From Patagioenas fasciata (lineage: Eukaryota; Chordata; Aves; Columbiformes; Columbidae): DNA of 64,000 nucleotides. The first letter of the stretch is position 1; every line of letters begins with the position of its first letter. The notes under the pieces were generated by a model. That model was given only the letters and a program-made list of their open reading frames with translations. It was not told where the DNA came from and did no database searches. The position numbers and the translations under genes are program-made. Location: contig NC_092525.1 of NCBI RefSeq assembly GCF_037038585.1, forward strand, positions 28,918,367 to 28,982,366, written 5' to 3'. Positions 1 through 14,500 of the stretch are shown here, piece after piece.

Positions 1-25
1 TACTTTAGAAAGTCTACTCCATCTA

Positions 26-102
26 CAGGGTGTTTCAAAAAGATGGACCCAGTTTGAAACCATTATGTTTTGAAATTGGGTCCATCTTTTTGATACACCC
101 TG
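26..102. mobile_element. 77-bp palindromic MITE (Tc1/mariner-like termini)
   Basis: The element is one near-perfect inverted repeat. Its left 38 bases and the reverse complement of its right 38 bases agree at 34 positions, around a single central base at 64. Both ends read CAGGGTGT going inward, followed by a shared TCAAAAAGATGGACCCA. It is flanked by TA at 24-25 and at 103-104, as expected for a TA target-site duplication of the Tc1/mariner superfamily. There is no room for a gene, so it could only have moved using a transposase encoded elsewhere. Its termini differ from those of the mariner at 21213-22418, so that element is not its source. The structure and the TA flanks are directly seen; the superfamily assignment is inference. 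Confidence 0.82.
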
Positions 103-2073
103 TATATTGGCCTAGATCATCAATAAACACATGTATATTCATCTATCTGCAGTAAAGGGGAATTTTAATATAAAGTAAGAAGCGTCAATAACATCTTCAA
201 TCATTTGCAGTCAAAGCCTAATATATTTTATTCACACATTGAAATATTTACACTTTATTACATTAATATTCTGAACACAGCAGCTTAAAGATGTAAAATT
301 CTGTTTTCTAATAAGAGTTCTGAGGGTGATATATTGGACAAAGAACATGAATGATGCTAACAGGAGGCCCTGTCAGGCTCAAACTTGCTGTTAAGGTCAG
401 TGATTAGCTTAACAATTCAGTGCCTTAAAAAACCCTGTATTGTCTGACTGTGGAGAAGTTCTGGCCAAGTCCTTCAATAGATGGCCAGGAACTGAAGGAA
501 CCTTGCCTCAGAAAGGACTGTGAACAGCTGAGATTTCTAGAAAAGAAGCCTGAATGATTCAGAAAACAATTTCAATATAATTATATGGAAAGGAGTAAAA
601 TGGATTATTACAACAAAATAGTTTAAAAAGCAGGTGAAGGAATAGGCACGAATTAAGTTTCTCCTGCTGTGTTAGCATCCATGCATTATTTATAAACTAC
701 TTATTATTTTATAACTATGCATTATAATTTAATAATTATGTATTACATGGAAAACACATGCACTAATCTTTTACATGGATTTTGCGTCTCTGAAATATGT
801 ATGTCTTAAAACTATCTGAATGTATACGACCTCAAGCTAGGAAGGTGGATTTCACTAGTGCTGTCCAGAAGAAATACATCTAAGATATATTCAATACCTG
901 GAGAGAGATTCAAGAACCATCTGGCAATTAGGTATCGGTTAAAGGCCAGCCACCTCGTGTACCTCTGTAACCAACTGAATAAGATACTTCAAGATGGCGA
1001 TTTCTTGTATCCTATGTTTGCCTTCTATGAAGAAGGTCTCCTTTCCCAGGAGCACTGTGCTGGCTGACTGCCTTAGACTAGACACCTGCTTTTAGGTAAA
1101 TGAAGATAAGGGAGGTGAACTCCAGCCCTATGACAAAGAAAATTCTGTTCACATTTGTAGATTCCTTTCCTCACGTATGCAGGAGTTTAACTAACCAAAC
1201 CTGGGCGTGTATCTATCTTGAATCACATTTGTATGGCTGGTTTTGGTAAACCTTACCTCAAGAAATGCCTCTTCTCAAAAGTTGAAATGAAAGGTATTCC
1301 AAAAATTTCCAGCAACCGCACACGGACATTTCAAACATGATTCAGTCTGGTATTCAGAAAGTCCAAGTTTGCTGTTTATTTTCCATGCTTTTTGGGCAAT
1401 CTTCAAAGCACCCAATATTTAATCAATCTCCAGAGAGTATATATTCCTTTCTTAGAAAGATAGTGTTTTCTGTGCAGGAAGCCTGAAAAATATGCCAATT
1501 GGTAAAGAGTATTTTCTCATCAATGTAATGACACAAACCAAAACATTTTACTGTTGTTTCCATACAGTAAAACAATAGTACCTATGTTCTTGCTGATTAT
1601 CAATACCTTTGTTATGGAACTTAAGCATATTTTTGTTTTGATTCAACAAATTTTTCTATTCTTCCCCAAACTGAGTCATATATCGACCCATTAAATCACA
1701 CTCAAATATTCAGTCTGGGTTTGTCTGCTGATAGTCCCACACATGGCTACAGAAAACAGTAACTCCCCTTCTATTCAGCACTGGGAAGTGAAGTCCCTGC
1801 CTAGACACACGTCCTTCTCCTCAGCTCCAGCAAAGCTCAAGAGTGTAAGAGCCCAAGCCTGTGGGAACATTCACGGCTCAAGAGCAACGAGAGAAAACAT
1901 CAAGACCAAAACTGACAGATTTTGAAATGTCACTGTTAAAGCTTCATAGCTTTTCCCCCCTTTTTGTTGTGTTTTTCTTCTCCGAAGTTTAGAAAACAAA
2001 AATCCATTACACAGAAAAATGAAAATGAAAAGGACTGGTTATCTGTGTTTACTGTTAGAAGGAGGAGGAAAAG

Positions 2074-2087
2074 AAAAAAAAAAAAAA
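2074..2087. repeat. A14 homopolymer in a purine-rich tract
   Basis: Fourteen consecutive A follow a GGA/GAA-rich stretch (about 2058-2073) and lead into an A/C-rich low-complexity segment up to about 2115. No retroelement body is recognisable on either side, so this may be simple low-complexity DNA or the remnant tail of a decayed insertion. Confidence 0.8.
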
Positions 2088-4182
2088 CTAACACAACAAC
2101 CCACCCCAGAAAGAAAACTGTAATACTACTTCAAATTTTCCATGTGATTTTATTTAAACTTAACATCTTTATTTGTATTTGTTTATCATATTGGGAAGAA
2201 CTAAAAATCATTCTCTTTTAAAACCTATTAAACTGAAATAACTTTAATTTTTAAACTTTTTTTCCTCCACTTGAACTGTTGAAATAAATTCTGATACAAA
2301 TTTGGAAGAATTTAAAAGAAAAAAATGCCCATGCACTTTCCAGGTGCTGTGAGCATGAGTGGAGACCATTTCAATCTCCACACAGTTCTGGAAAGATTTA
2401 CTGCCTTTTCATTTTCAGATATGAAAAAAATCACCTCCAGTAGGTTGCAATTCCTATTCTACATATTGCTTCCAGAAAGATTGGTTTCTGTATAAATTAA
2501 ATAACTTTGAAAGTCAGGTTTTATTGTGACTCCAAAAAGCAGCAACACACAAAAACAAAAGATATTTTGCAAACCTGCAATACCTGTATTTCTATTTCCA
2601 ATTAAAACCTGTCTTGTATTTAAGACTGCACTATACAGACTGGTTTTGAATTGCTATAATTACACATCTGCATATGTATATAATGGAAATGGGGCAATCA
2701 CAGACAAATAGTTTTCCAAAATTTTATAAATAGCAAGTTTATATCAACAGATGTGCTGAGCGTGGGTTGTTTGGTGTTTTTTTAATAAAGTGATCCTGAA
2801 ATTTAAAAATAATTATTGTGTGATTTGCAGAGTCTTTATGTAATATTCAGTTACACTGGCATTGGTTCATTTTAATGGCCTTTTAAAATTATTTACTAGA
2901 TTTAGAAATGTTCATGTCCACAGATTAACCCATGTTTTCCTGAACTGTCCTTTATTTCTGGTATCTATCAAACTACATGGAAGTGTTGCAGGGATTTTTG
3001 TTTGGTTTAATTTTACAGCAATGAAATATCTAAAATCGTTGCATTTCTGCAGCTGGGGCAATCCTTGTACATACAGAGACTTGTGCTTAATGAAACAGTA
3101 ATTGGCATTGTACTATCCAAGATGCTAGAATGAACAGGGGGTGTTGCTTGTGGCACCCTAACACCACTTTGGAAACGGAATGGAGCCCTGTGTTCCCTAT
3201 TTGAGTTCTGTGGCCAAGACTTAACTCAAAGGAGCCCGTGAGTCTATCACATCAGATACATGTGTATCTTAGGATCATTTGTCTTCTACTAAAATGGCTG
3301 CTGTACTTGTTTATATGGGAAACCAACTTCTCATTATTTCCTTAACAGATGAAGCCTATAGAATAGACACAAACAGTGTGAACTGCTTTGGTGCTATGTT
3401 CCCCAGGGCTTAAACTGAAATAGAATGAATTTTCAGATTCACTGTATTTTTAAAAATCTGTTTTCCTTCATATTTAGGATATTCTCTCCTCTTCTCAAAA
3501 TCACCATGTGTTTTCCCAACTTATAATCTTGTTCATTAGGTACAAATGTTTACATCATAAAACTTGAGTCATATGATGAAAATTTGTAACAGTGCTTTTA
3601 TAGCAGCTATTACAACAGCTTTAGAATTAATGCTTAGCTCAAGGCTAGAGAACAGCAATTATTCAGCTGGATTTATTGGGAAGATGCAAAATCTCCCTTA
3701 CAGTTGCTTTAGCAAAACAATTATTAGACAACAGAGAACATTAGAAAGAAGGGAGCCTGAACAAGAATCATGTGTTTTTAAAGTGCCTTACAGACAAATT
3801 ATTTTATTTTATCAAAAGCCTGAGAAGGGACTTGACTGGGGTAAGTACCATCATGAGAAGAAAATACAGGATCTTTAAGGAAGCAGAGAAAAGCTTCATA
3901 TGAGTCATTTGAATAGATATTTGAAAAAAATCTAAACTGAAGGGTTAATTAATAGACAAAATCATCTAATGTGTTTAGGCCCCTTCTTCAGCTAACCTGT
4001 CACAGTAGAGGGAACCATCCATCTTCCCCCAGGATGGCCTTAAATGAGAAGCTTGTCTGCCAAAACAAAGATTATGTCCTTCTTTCAAGGAAAAAATCAG
4101 ATCACCAAGATCTTAGGTCCAGTATTAGGATCAATAAAGTTTTATAAAGATAAATGAACTCATGTTTTCTTATAAATGTAGC

Positions 4183-4197
4183 TTTTTTTTTTTTTTT
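4183..4197. repeat. T15 homopolymer
   Basis: Fifteen consecutive T, preceded by GC and followed by GG. No adjacent retroelement sequence is recognisable. Confidence 0.85.
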
Positions 4198-5547
4198 GGT
4201 CTGAAGTATTGTAGAAAACACAGCAATTGGTAAATTCAGCGGAAAAATCACCACTGTGGCAAATGTGTGCATATGCATAGCTTTAAGTTCATTCCACTTG
4301 AAATCAGTGACTATTAGCAGACAGTACTAGATATGTATTAGCACATAGATTAGTATGTATAGATTAGTACAACGTATTATGGCATCCTGGCCCCATTATT
4401 TACTTGGTCTTTAGAACTCCCGTGCAGAGCACAAATGCTACTTCACTTATACTTTTCAATTGTGCTACTTTGCTTGGTCTCTGCATCGAATCATGGTCCC
4501 TGTTACAACTCCTGTCCTAAACACAACTGAACATGTATCATTAGGAGAACTTTCCTTGCATACATGCGATGGTTCCGCATTCCCTAAAAAAAAATACTGT
4601 GAATCCAGATGAGAATTAATTCTGATTTTGAAGGTCACCTTATGTCAATGTTAATTACTACTTGATTCTGTGGATTTGGGGGGCTTCATAATGATAACAG
4701 TACATTTCCTGTAAGAAGTGTCACATTCTGAAGGACTGCAGTAATACAATGCAATCACAATAGCAGACGTAGTTTACTCAGTCAGGAGATACAAGCACAA
4801 GTGTTTCTGATTTTAAAACTTGCCACAGGGAGTAAGTGAATCACAGTAAAGCTGCTGTGCTGTAAACAGCATTGCAAGTAATCTGCTAAAACATCAAGGC
4901 CCCCGCAATCAAAAGGTCGACAGTCATGACTGAAGTTACTGCAACATAAGAGAATTTCAATTGCATCAATATTTTAAAAGAAGCCAAGTCAATACTAGTT
5001 TGAGTTCAGTGGTACCAATAATTACTAAATCATCTCAAGACACATTTTATAGAACATCCAAGAGTCTTGTAGAACAATGATACTGCATTTTTTAAAATCC
5101 AGGTATTTATTTCATCATGTCATACATTTTCTTAAGTACTTACATTCCTTAGAAGCACGAATCTCACTGATTTCAAGTGGTGTTTTTGCTTCTACATCAC
5201 TTAGGGGATTCTAAATATCTCACTTTCTGGCATAAGTTTCTTAAATATGCTTCTCGTGTTTTGGATAATTATTTCACCTAAAGAGCTCCTGAAGATTTTT
5301 TAACCTCACTTCTATAACAGCTTCCAGCGCAGTTGGTTTTGCTTATGAAAAATAACATGACTAACATATCACTTTTTGAAATCTAAACATACTACATGTC
5401 TAAACAGTGAAAAATCCTAGGCTGTCATCTCAAGGGTTTTATTTAACTCAAACCCATAATGAAATGCTATACACAGCAAAACTAAAATCAGACATCGTGT
5501 ATTTGATAAAACTATCTGGTGTTCGTCGTTTTAAACGAGCACCTTTG

Positions 5548-5582
5548 ATTCAATTCAATTCAATTCAATTGAATTCAATTCA
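5548..5582. repeat. (ATTCA)7 microsatellite
   Basis: Seven contiguous ATTCA units, six exact and one (the fifth) reading ATTGA, give a 35-bp pentanucleotide array. The substituted unit creates an internal CAATTGAATT palindrome. Pentanucleotide arrays of this kind are usually length-polymorphic. Confidence 0.95.
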
Positions 5583-8192
5583 GAATTTAAGAATCTGCTT
5601 ATTAGACTCTTGGCAGACCTTATAAAAAGCTGCCAAAACTTAATTTCCATGGACGTGTTTCACAGTCCCATTTAACACTAAAAGAGTTGATTATGTGGAT
5701 TTGGAAAGCTAATTTATTCTCTTTAGAGCTTCTTTGTGCAGCTCCAAGTATAAACAGACACTGAAATTTCCAAATGTTTCAATACAATCCCACTTCACTT
5801 GACCATTACACTGTAGAAAATTGCATTTGTGCAAGAAGTGAACTGAATTCTATTGATCCTATAAAAAAAAATAAACAAAAGAGAGGACAGTCCCACCACC
5901 ACCTAAGTAAACCAACCCCCTCCCAAAAAATAAACTTAGGCAGGAAATATACCACTGAATACGGTTACTTCATTAGGAGCATCCCTTAATTTGGGTCTGC
6001 ATTTTACCTAATGTGTAGCTAACAGCCTTGTTATTAATCATGTCTTAACGTAAACACTTTGAAGCTGTTGCTACTCAGTAATGTTCATTACAAATAGTCC
6101 CTGTGGGAATCACCAGCTTATTTCATTGAAACTACTGCCTGCTGTTAATTGCTTTTAGGAAAACATGAACAAATTAACTGTGTTTTAAGACACAGTGGTG
6201 TAAATTTATATGCTTGTGTGTTTGATTACTAGGGACTAACGATGTTCCTGATATTCTGCTGTTGCACTACACTATCTGATAGTTGGTAGCACTAGCCTGT
6301 TTTAATCAATAACGGTGTTACCAAGGTTAAAAGAAGAAAATATGGTTTGCAAACGATAGTGTTTACCATGCTGGCTGAGACACAGTGTCATTCTGGGTCA
6401 TGCACAATTCATTTTTAAGTTTTAAGAATCTCTTGTGTGAAAGAAGTTATGCTCTTTAGTAGGGATTATTGATGTATATCAACTGAGCAAATAAAAAAAT
6501 CCAAGGTATTTTTTTTGCTATGACAGTGGCGTAAACAGGATGTGACACCTCGCTGTTGAAAACAACAGTTTTCCATAGTTAAATGAAGTATGTGGCCTTG
6601 TACAGACTGTAATAGCATCCAGTTAAAATAGTGTGATAAAGAGTATTTAATTTAAATGTTTTCATTCAAAACATTAGTAGAAACAGCCTGCAGTACAATT
6701 TTCACAAGGCATGTTAAAGCAAAAAGAAAACTAAGTCATGTTTGCAACAAATACATGTCGAAAAATAAAGTTATTTATTCCTTTCCTTACAAAAACCTAT
6801 AGCATGCTATGACATTCCTGCTACTTAACTGGGCTTCATCACAGGTGCCTAAATAAAGTCCCTTGGAAAATATGTGTCTGCAATCCAAAAATCAAAAGGA
6901 ATTGGGTAAAGAGTAGTCTGGGAATGTATTTATGTCTCATTAAAGAAATGATTATTTTCTCCCCTATTAGCACAATGGATCCTGAGCGTCTAATTTGTAT
7001 ATGCAGTATAAACCTCCGACTTTTTGGGGAACCAACATTTCAAATTCAGATAGATGTCTAAAAATGGGCAATGAGATTGTCATTAAAATTATTATTTAGT
7101 CACTTGATCTCAAAGAAAAAGAGACTTGTAACCAAGGACTGGGATACTAAAAATGCTGGGACTGTTTCTTTTGCAAGGTAAGAACAAGATGACACTCAGA
7201 ACTGGAAGTAAGTGAACTGCAGACTCATCAAAGGTAATAGTACAACACAGAAACAGAAGCATTGCCATTAATCACAGGACTATTCAAATATTCAAGAAGG
7301 ATTAGAATTTGTATGAATTACAGGAATGTTCATTTATGATAGTGTGGGAAAAAAAACCAACAGAATTAGGGCAATGTAAAAAATAGATCTAAACATTGGT
7401 TCCTTTGAGGCTAAAGCCAATTGCTACTTATTAGGCATTAGGGAAAAACAAGCAGATTGCCCTAATTATTCTGTTGAATGCTCTACTGAAGCATCTGTGA
7501 CTGGCATCTCCTGGGAACTGGATACTGCACTTGATGGCCTCCAGATCTAATCCAGCATGGCCATTCCCTCAGTTCCAGCTGAATTAGTATCATCTAAATT
7601 CTACATCTTAGATATGAAAATTATGCTGAGCTGCATTAGATCACATTATTTATGTTTCAGTAACGCCTTGTAATATTGATCTTTAACCATATTCCATATT
7701 TAATAAGTAGTCCTGCAGACTCCATTTAAACCAAAAACGTATGATTAGGCAAATGCATGCTTGCAGCAGCAAGGAGCCAATGGGCTCAAAACAAGCATGG
7801 TGTTTATATTCATGCTTAACTACATTAATAGAAAATTGTGTTGTGGATACTGAAAATATTTTGGACTGTGCTGTGTCTTAAGGATCATTCAGTCTGTGTT
7901 AAAAATATTTAACTAATGAAGTATAAATTAATTACACTTGCAAAGCACTTTGTCATGCTGTAAGCGAATACTAAGTATTCACTTTCTGTTATTAAATCAA
8001 TAGCAACTAGTTATAACACTAACAGAGTAAAAACACTCTAGGACTTCACAGACATGCTTGTGTCAATTCACCCACTTCATAGATCATGCAAAGAGAACTT
8101 GACTGAGCCATACTATTTCTAGGCTGATTTAATTGCTTTAACAAAAGCTCACAAAACTACACAGTCCAATGTATACCAGAAACAGTTGGAAA

Positions 8193-8546
8193 CTAAGCTG
8201 CAGTAAGCACTCCAGTGTAAACCATTTCTGAAATATGAGTGAAATTTTTTTTGTAAATGTAGTGTTGCAGAATGTAAGGAAAAATACTTAATTTTCCCAA
8301 GCTTCCAAGCATATTAGAATATGTTGTTAGTACTGAATCTTGTACAAATCTTAAGAAATATGCGGTCACCATACATTTGGGTAATCGCAGTGAGTTCCAA
8401 TATATTACAGTTAATAGTTCGAGAAGCATATGTTTTCCACTACAGTCATTAATCCTTCTAATAATAGTATTCTGCGTGAGCTCAGCCAGATCAGAACCAT
8501 CAGTAAGTGTTAAAACTGTTGTTACGAGTTCCCGAACAGATTGCAA
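8193..8546 (-). other. Unidentified 117-codon open frame
   Basis: This is one of the longest open frames in the window outside recognisable mobile elements. It ends in TAG and opens at a TTG codon just downstream of an in-frame TGA, so there is no ATG start. The predicted peptide is mixed in composition and not repetitive, with several CpG-containing codons (Arg, Leu, Ser) near its beginning. I see no signal peptide, transmembrane segment or family motif. No good splice acceptor lies immediately upstream: the sequence reads TTTGCAAT, not a CAG. It may be a decayed retrocopy, an unrecognised exon or a chance frame. Chance is most likely. Confidence 0.15.
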
Positions 8547-11500
8547 AGGACAATGAAACTCAGTTCACATTTCAAGTTTCAACTCTGTCATAATAAACAG
8601 TATTAAAAATCTCACATTAGCTTCTTACCAGATTCTCAGAAATAGATTAATAAAAATATTTGATCAGACACACAAACCTAAATTATTATATTATTACCCC
8701 ATATACATTTAGCCTACAACACAAGCTTACATTTTTTTACATTAATTATAGAACTGCATCCCACACTATTATAAATTAGACACTAGCAATACTCTTCATA
8801 GTATGCTTGGCCTTCTTTGTTAGAGCCTGAGGGAACAAAAAATTCCCCACAAAACAGTGGTTTTTTTCAGTTTCTATTAAATAGGAAGATTACCTGCAAG
8901 TTGATGGTCCTGATTTTAAAGGGGAATAATGACAAATGAGCATGATGAGCCATGCTGATTATGTAGTTACCTAGGACAAAAAAAAGAAAAGTGCTGTTTC
9001 ATATTACTGGTTAATTGAGATTTGCTTGTGAAAAAAAAAAGGAATTTCATTTTACTTATCCCTGGCCTTGCTCTCTCACCGTTTTTCTGGCACTGGATCT
9101 AATTAATGATCATGCAGCCAATAAGGTGAGTTGGTTGAGCCGATATGACAGAAATCCACGGAACAAATTAATAGCTTTCTAATAAATCTACAAACTGAAC
9201 AGATTCCCCTCAAAGGTATGTGATCAGTAGACTCTGTGCAAACGGAAGGAATCCACAACTGAACCATGATAACATCTACTTGAAGTTATGCTCAATTTAG
9301 AGTAATGTTAAACCACATCCTGAATTTGAGACGACGGAAACATAATAATGCAATTCTGTATTGATTGTGGCTAGTAATGCGCATTACAGAGATTGCCCTG
9401 AAGTGGCACATAAAAACCTGTGAACCAGCTTTCATGCACTAATTCTGGAAGAGGTTCTATGATCACGATGTCTGATGAAAAAGACCACAGAGGGAACCTC
9501 GTGCCAGTCCCCCACAAGTCTTTATATTTCTAAGGAGACACAGTAAATACTGCTCTTTCTGAAAAGTACTCTAGTGGTGCCAAAATGTCACAACAGTGAC
9601 AAAATCCAGAAGTGTTTTTCCACCACACTGGTAAAGAATTATCACATAGCAAAATGAAATAAATATACACTTTATCTCAGTCTAGCCTCTCACAAATCCT
9701 CGTTTTCAGTCTGCATATGGATGTCTCCAAGAAAGAGTCCAGAGCAGAAAAACTAGATAGTAAATGGATATTATATTACCAATGCCAGCTTTTAAATTGT
9801 TTATGTCAGAATCAAATGTGATGTAACCTTCCCATTTTATTTGACAGTGAATTGAAAAGGTTTTAAAATCGTAGTGGCTGCATATGGAAATTTGGATTTT
9901 AAAAACAGTACTTTTGTCAACCAGACATAAGCATTTCTATATATTTGAGAAGAGCTGAATTAATCTGGCCTTCTGTTTTATAATTTTAAAAGAAAATATA
10001 CCTTAAGTTTTATGCTTGTAATTTCTTGCCTCTTGATTTTCTCCAAGAACATCAGGCATGAAGAGATGAATTTTAAGTCAAGTTTCCAAAGACAGTCTGT
10101 GAAAGGCAGCTGCAGATGCTGCTCCATTTTCCAGACAGTCTTAGTTTCATCAGGTGAGAAACCCAAATCTGTGAATCGTTTTGGCAGTCACAGGCTTTCC
10201 AGAATAGAAGCCAACATTCAGTTTCTGCAGGAAAGTTCTCAGAGGGAGAACATGTCTTTTGATTCCTGAAGTAAACCACTTGTTTTGAAATTTACTGAAT
10301 GTAGTCAAAGAAAATGTACCTGACTAGCAAATTACTAGGAAAAGACAAATATGCTAAGTGGTCTGCAATTAAAAACAAAATCAATCAATATTTAATTGAT
10401 AGACTAATTAGTTGAATGTATGAAGCTGGATGGAATGGTTTGACCATGCTTATTTAATTGATTCATTTTAGCTATTTTATTAACATTCAATGAACGTAGC
10501 CCCAAACCCAGAATGTTCTCTGCTAAAAAGACCATTACATCTCTGCATAGGCAGAACTTTTCACCAATTTAAATGTTCCAGAATGGATGGAACAAAGTAA
10601 ACCAAATATGCTTTAAAAACTTCAAAATTCTGCCACTATTTCTGAAGGAGCCCTCGACTTACAATTCCTGTGTGCATTGTATTTCCCTCTAACTTTAATC
10701 TTAACTGAATTGGTAAGTAAGCAATCCCTTAGTTCAGGAATGACTAATTTGTTTATAGCAATCTGGAGCTAGTGCTACGTTCTGTAAGAAGAAATACCAA
10801 GAGACACATCAATTTTGCTGGTTCCTAGGGAAAGCAGAGATCAATTTTTCAGTGAGTCTTCAAGTTTCTCTTTAATTCTTTAAAAATAAACCCAAAAATT
10901 ATACTCCAAGAATACAGCTAATTTCCAAAACAGTAACATGAGGTGTTTTTTTCCATATCTTTCCTCCAACAATTTACTCCAGTTACTCTTCCCTCTCTGT
11001 GTGCCCAGGAATCACTGGTTACAACACTATTCTGACAGGCAAACCTCACACTTGTGTCATTCCCAGACCAGCTCAGTGCTAATGCGGCACAAAGCGTGAC
11101 ATCCAGCCTGACTGGCAGATGCTGGTCAAGGTAGCAGTCACGTTCTGCTCTTCCATTTATTACTGGGCAGTGTACAACATTTCCTTCCAGTCCAAACATC
11201 AGTATTTTCTACTCCCAGCATACACTTTGTGGCTGTTGGATACATAGATTTTTCTCATGATGAGAAGAGAAAGGAGAACTGCAATGCAAAGAGGGAACAC
11301 TAAGTCCTGCATTTTCCTCAATTACATTTTGCCTGTGCACTCTTTTTACTGAGCAGCAAAACTGATTTTTTAAAAATGACATTAACTAAAAATAATTTAT
11401 CCTCTGCTATTGCAGCATTTACGTGAACTACACTACCAGAGAAGCGTACCCTTACTCAAGGACACCACGCACTGATAGCAGTGACATCCACATCTCAGTA

Positions 11501-14500
11501 GAAGCGGGGTAATATCAGAGTAATTTCATAAAGTTCGCATGGGCATATCTGTGATTAGGCTTATGTACCCAGGATCAGACTGATGTACTGATGTTCATGG
11601 CAACTTCTCACTGCCTGCTCCTTGTAACTCATTGAAGCACAGGACATGCTTTATGACTTCACTGACAAAATCAATTGTTCTTCCTGTTACATGTCACACA
11701 TTTGTCCTCATAAAGCATGAATAAGTGTCATGGAAAGAGAAATACCTCCCAGACAACCAGTGAAATCCAGGAGGAGCTGAAAGCAGCAGTAACTAATACA
11801 CTGAGGCACACTTGAACGGGACAGCTTAAACTCTGGTGTGTCTCTTATTTCAAGAAATTGCTGTAGTCACTAGTTTTACCCTGAAGCTTGCCACCAGCGA
11901 TTAATAATATTTTAGTGATACCATGCAGTCTGCAATATTCTCCAGACCACCCATATCTAGAAACATACATTTACTGTCCATGTCATCAGTGGCACAAAGA
12001 TGCCTGATTTCTGTTAAACCCAATGGTTTGGGGAGGCTGTGTCTATATATCTAGCAAAGCCAATACACACACATTACAAATGCTCCTGTTTCAGATGACC
12101 TTTAGGCTTCTTAACATCCTAGTTCATCCACATTAAGAAACACTTCATGCCTGTGATAATACAATAAAGAAACTGGATGACTGCTGTCTTGTCAGATACT
12201 CAATGACTTTTTCAGTTCTGCACAACTCACCATTTCTTCCTCTTGGAACCTTCACGTTGGACATGTAAGATCTACTGCCAGTGTAGGCACTCTCTGTGAA
12301 GGATCACCACCCCGCCTCCCTAAGAAAAAGTCTTGCCTAAGGTACAGCAGGCTAGCAGCTTGTCAAAATACCAGTTGAAACAGCAGGTTCCAAGTCATTA
12401 AATCTCAGTTTATGTTATACTCCAGAAAGTCCTGACATAGCAGGAGGGTGTGCATTACTGTTTAGGAAAAATAAGAAAGACAGCTGTTGTACTGACCTCT
12501 GTTCATTGGAACCTAGTCCACAATACTAACAGCTGCACTAAAAATGTCTCTAAAGTTTTATTGTGGACTCCACAATAATAAAAATGGAAGGCAAATTCAT
12601 GAAGATTCACATCACCAAAGACTGTACATTTGTTGATGGGAAAATGCTCTTGGGGGTCAATTAATACTGACCAAAATCCGTGTCTACCAAAATCAAATTA
12701 TTCCTGACCAACCTTAAGGGGAAAGAAAAAAAAGAAAAAGACTGATATTCTAATCCAACAATTCTTAAATTATCTGGGAAAGCTTAAGTGTGGGAACTTC
12801 AATATTGAAATAATTCAAGAAACATCAGAAATATGTGCAGCTCTGCTGCAATTAGCATAATTAATGTAGTTTGACACTTCTAGTGTCTGCAGGAATTAGC
12901 CAAAGCAGAGTAGTCTATTTTTTAATGGTTAGTATTATGTTATGGTTTTAGGGTTGACTGGGCATGCATTTAATGCTGACATTATAAAATAATTAAATTA
13001 AAACTTAAGGAAGAAGAGGGACTGTCACTTCCAACTGAAATGGGAAGAAGAAAATGATGGGTAAACAAGTCACAGTAACGAATACTGGAGGAATTTATAC
13101 AGCTATGGTCTTGTTCTACTAGGGACTGTGAATTCCAGATATTGAAAGCTGATGCATAGCTCAGCAAACACCAAAGACTCTGCTCAAATGAAGTGTTCAC
13201 CTCTGCAGCAAAGCTACTTAATGACATCCCATAAAACAACGTGGCTGCAAATCCCCCTTTTTCTTCCTTCCCTTCAAAACTTCTAATGTAGAACTGTCGT
13301 GGAAGTGGTTAAACATCTATTCAGTTCTGCCACCTTTATTGTTGCTTACAAATTTTTGAAAGCTGATGACGATTTGGCTGCAATGAGAATTAACTGTATT
13401 TTTCCTATACTTAGGAAAAAGAAATAGATTATTTCCAGGAATTCTTTATCTTTCCCATTTTCTCTTTTTGTGCCACAGTTGTGGCATTATATTTGAACAA
13501 CCTGAAGGAACAGTTGTTTTTGGCAATATTGTTCAGGACATCCAAGGACAATTAAGCTTTTGGTTTTACCACTTAAGATAGTTATTACTTTGTAAAGGGT
13601 CTAATGATTTAGTAGCGCTTTTTGTGAACCCTACTATCTTGACTTCATCTGTGCATAGCACTATCACTTCACCCCGTGTAGCGCAAGACGCATAAATCTT
13701 GGAAATGTTTCCCTGGTGGTTAAACAATTAAAAATCCTAAATTACAGAGGTAACTGAACCTGTGTGTAATTTTAATGTACTGAAGCCAGTGAGGCTAGTT
13801 AAATGCTTGAAGTTGCATACCGTTTTGCTTTACCATATAGGAAACTTCAATTCTGTAAGACTATGAAGAAAATTAACTGGCTTTTAAGAGTTCTCTGATA
13901 AGATTCAATCCAAGATACACTTACCCGCACAGCATGGGAGTATTTGCTCAGGGGCATTCTGTCATCCTAACATTGTCACTGATGTTTCACCCATCTTGCT
14001 GAACGAAGTATTTTTCAGACACCTATCATCAGAGTACGCCATATGGCATGTGCCATCTGGGGCACCTGGTCTGCACTGGCTGATGATCATTACCATAATT
14101 AAACACATTTTATCTACCTCAAAGAGATGTCAATAGTAATGGACTATACTGGTAACACAGATCACTAGAGTATACAACGTACACATACTCATGGGATTGA
14201 CAAGGCATTTGGAGAGCTTCTAAAATATAGGTCATGTGGTAAAAAGTAGTATTAGGGTCTCCAGAACACTCTTTTCTTCCAATTGCCCTGATTTTAGCTT
14301 TTCTTTTTCTACCATTTATTCTGCATTTCACAATTTCTTAATAGCAATAATTTCCAAATCCCATGAGGAGTTTGTATACATTGCATATTCAAACACATCG
14401 CAGCACTTCTGCAATGTGTCTGCACAGTATTCACTGCAAAAAATTACAATCCATTGGCAAAATTTCAGCCAATGCTGAAAAAGGAGTACATGTTTGGGCC

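Larger units (their letters stand above)
105..8192. other. Gene-free AT-rich DNA
   Basis: I see no recognisable gene or transposon here. Open frames are short (about 105 codons at most, at 3564-3878) and low in complexity, with no family signature. The stretch holds an A14 run at 2074-2087, a T15 run at 4183-4197 and a pentanucleotide array at 5548-5582. Undetected regulatory sequence cannot be excluded from one sequence alone. Confidence 0.6.

Noticed and set aside
10947..11130. Good plus-strand splice acceptor (pyrimidine-rich, ending CCCAG) followed by a GTAGCA donor look-alike
   Set aside because: All three frames of the intervening segment contain stops, and the donor is weak. At most a non-coding exon; more likely chance.
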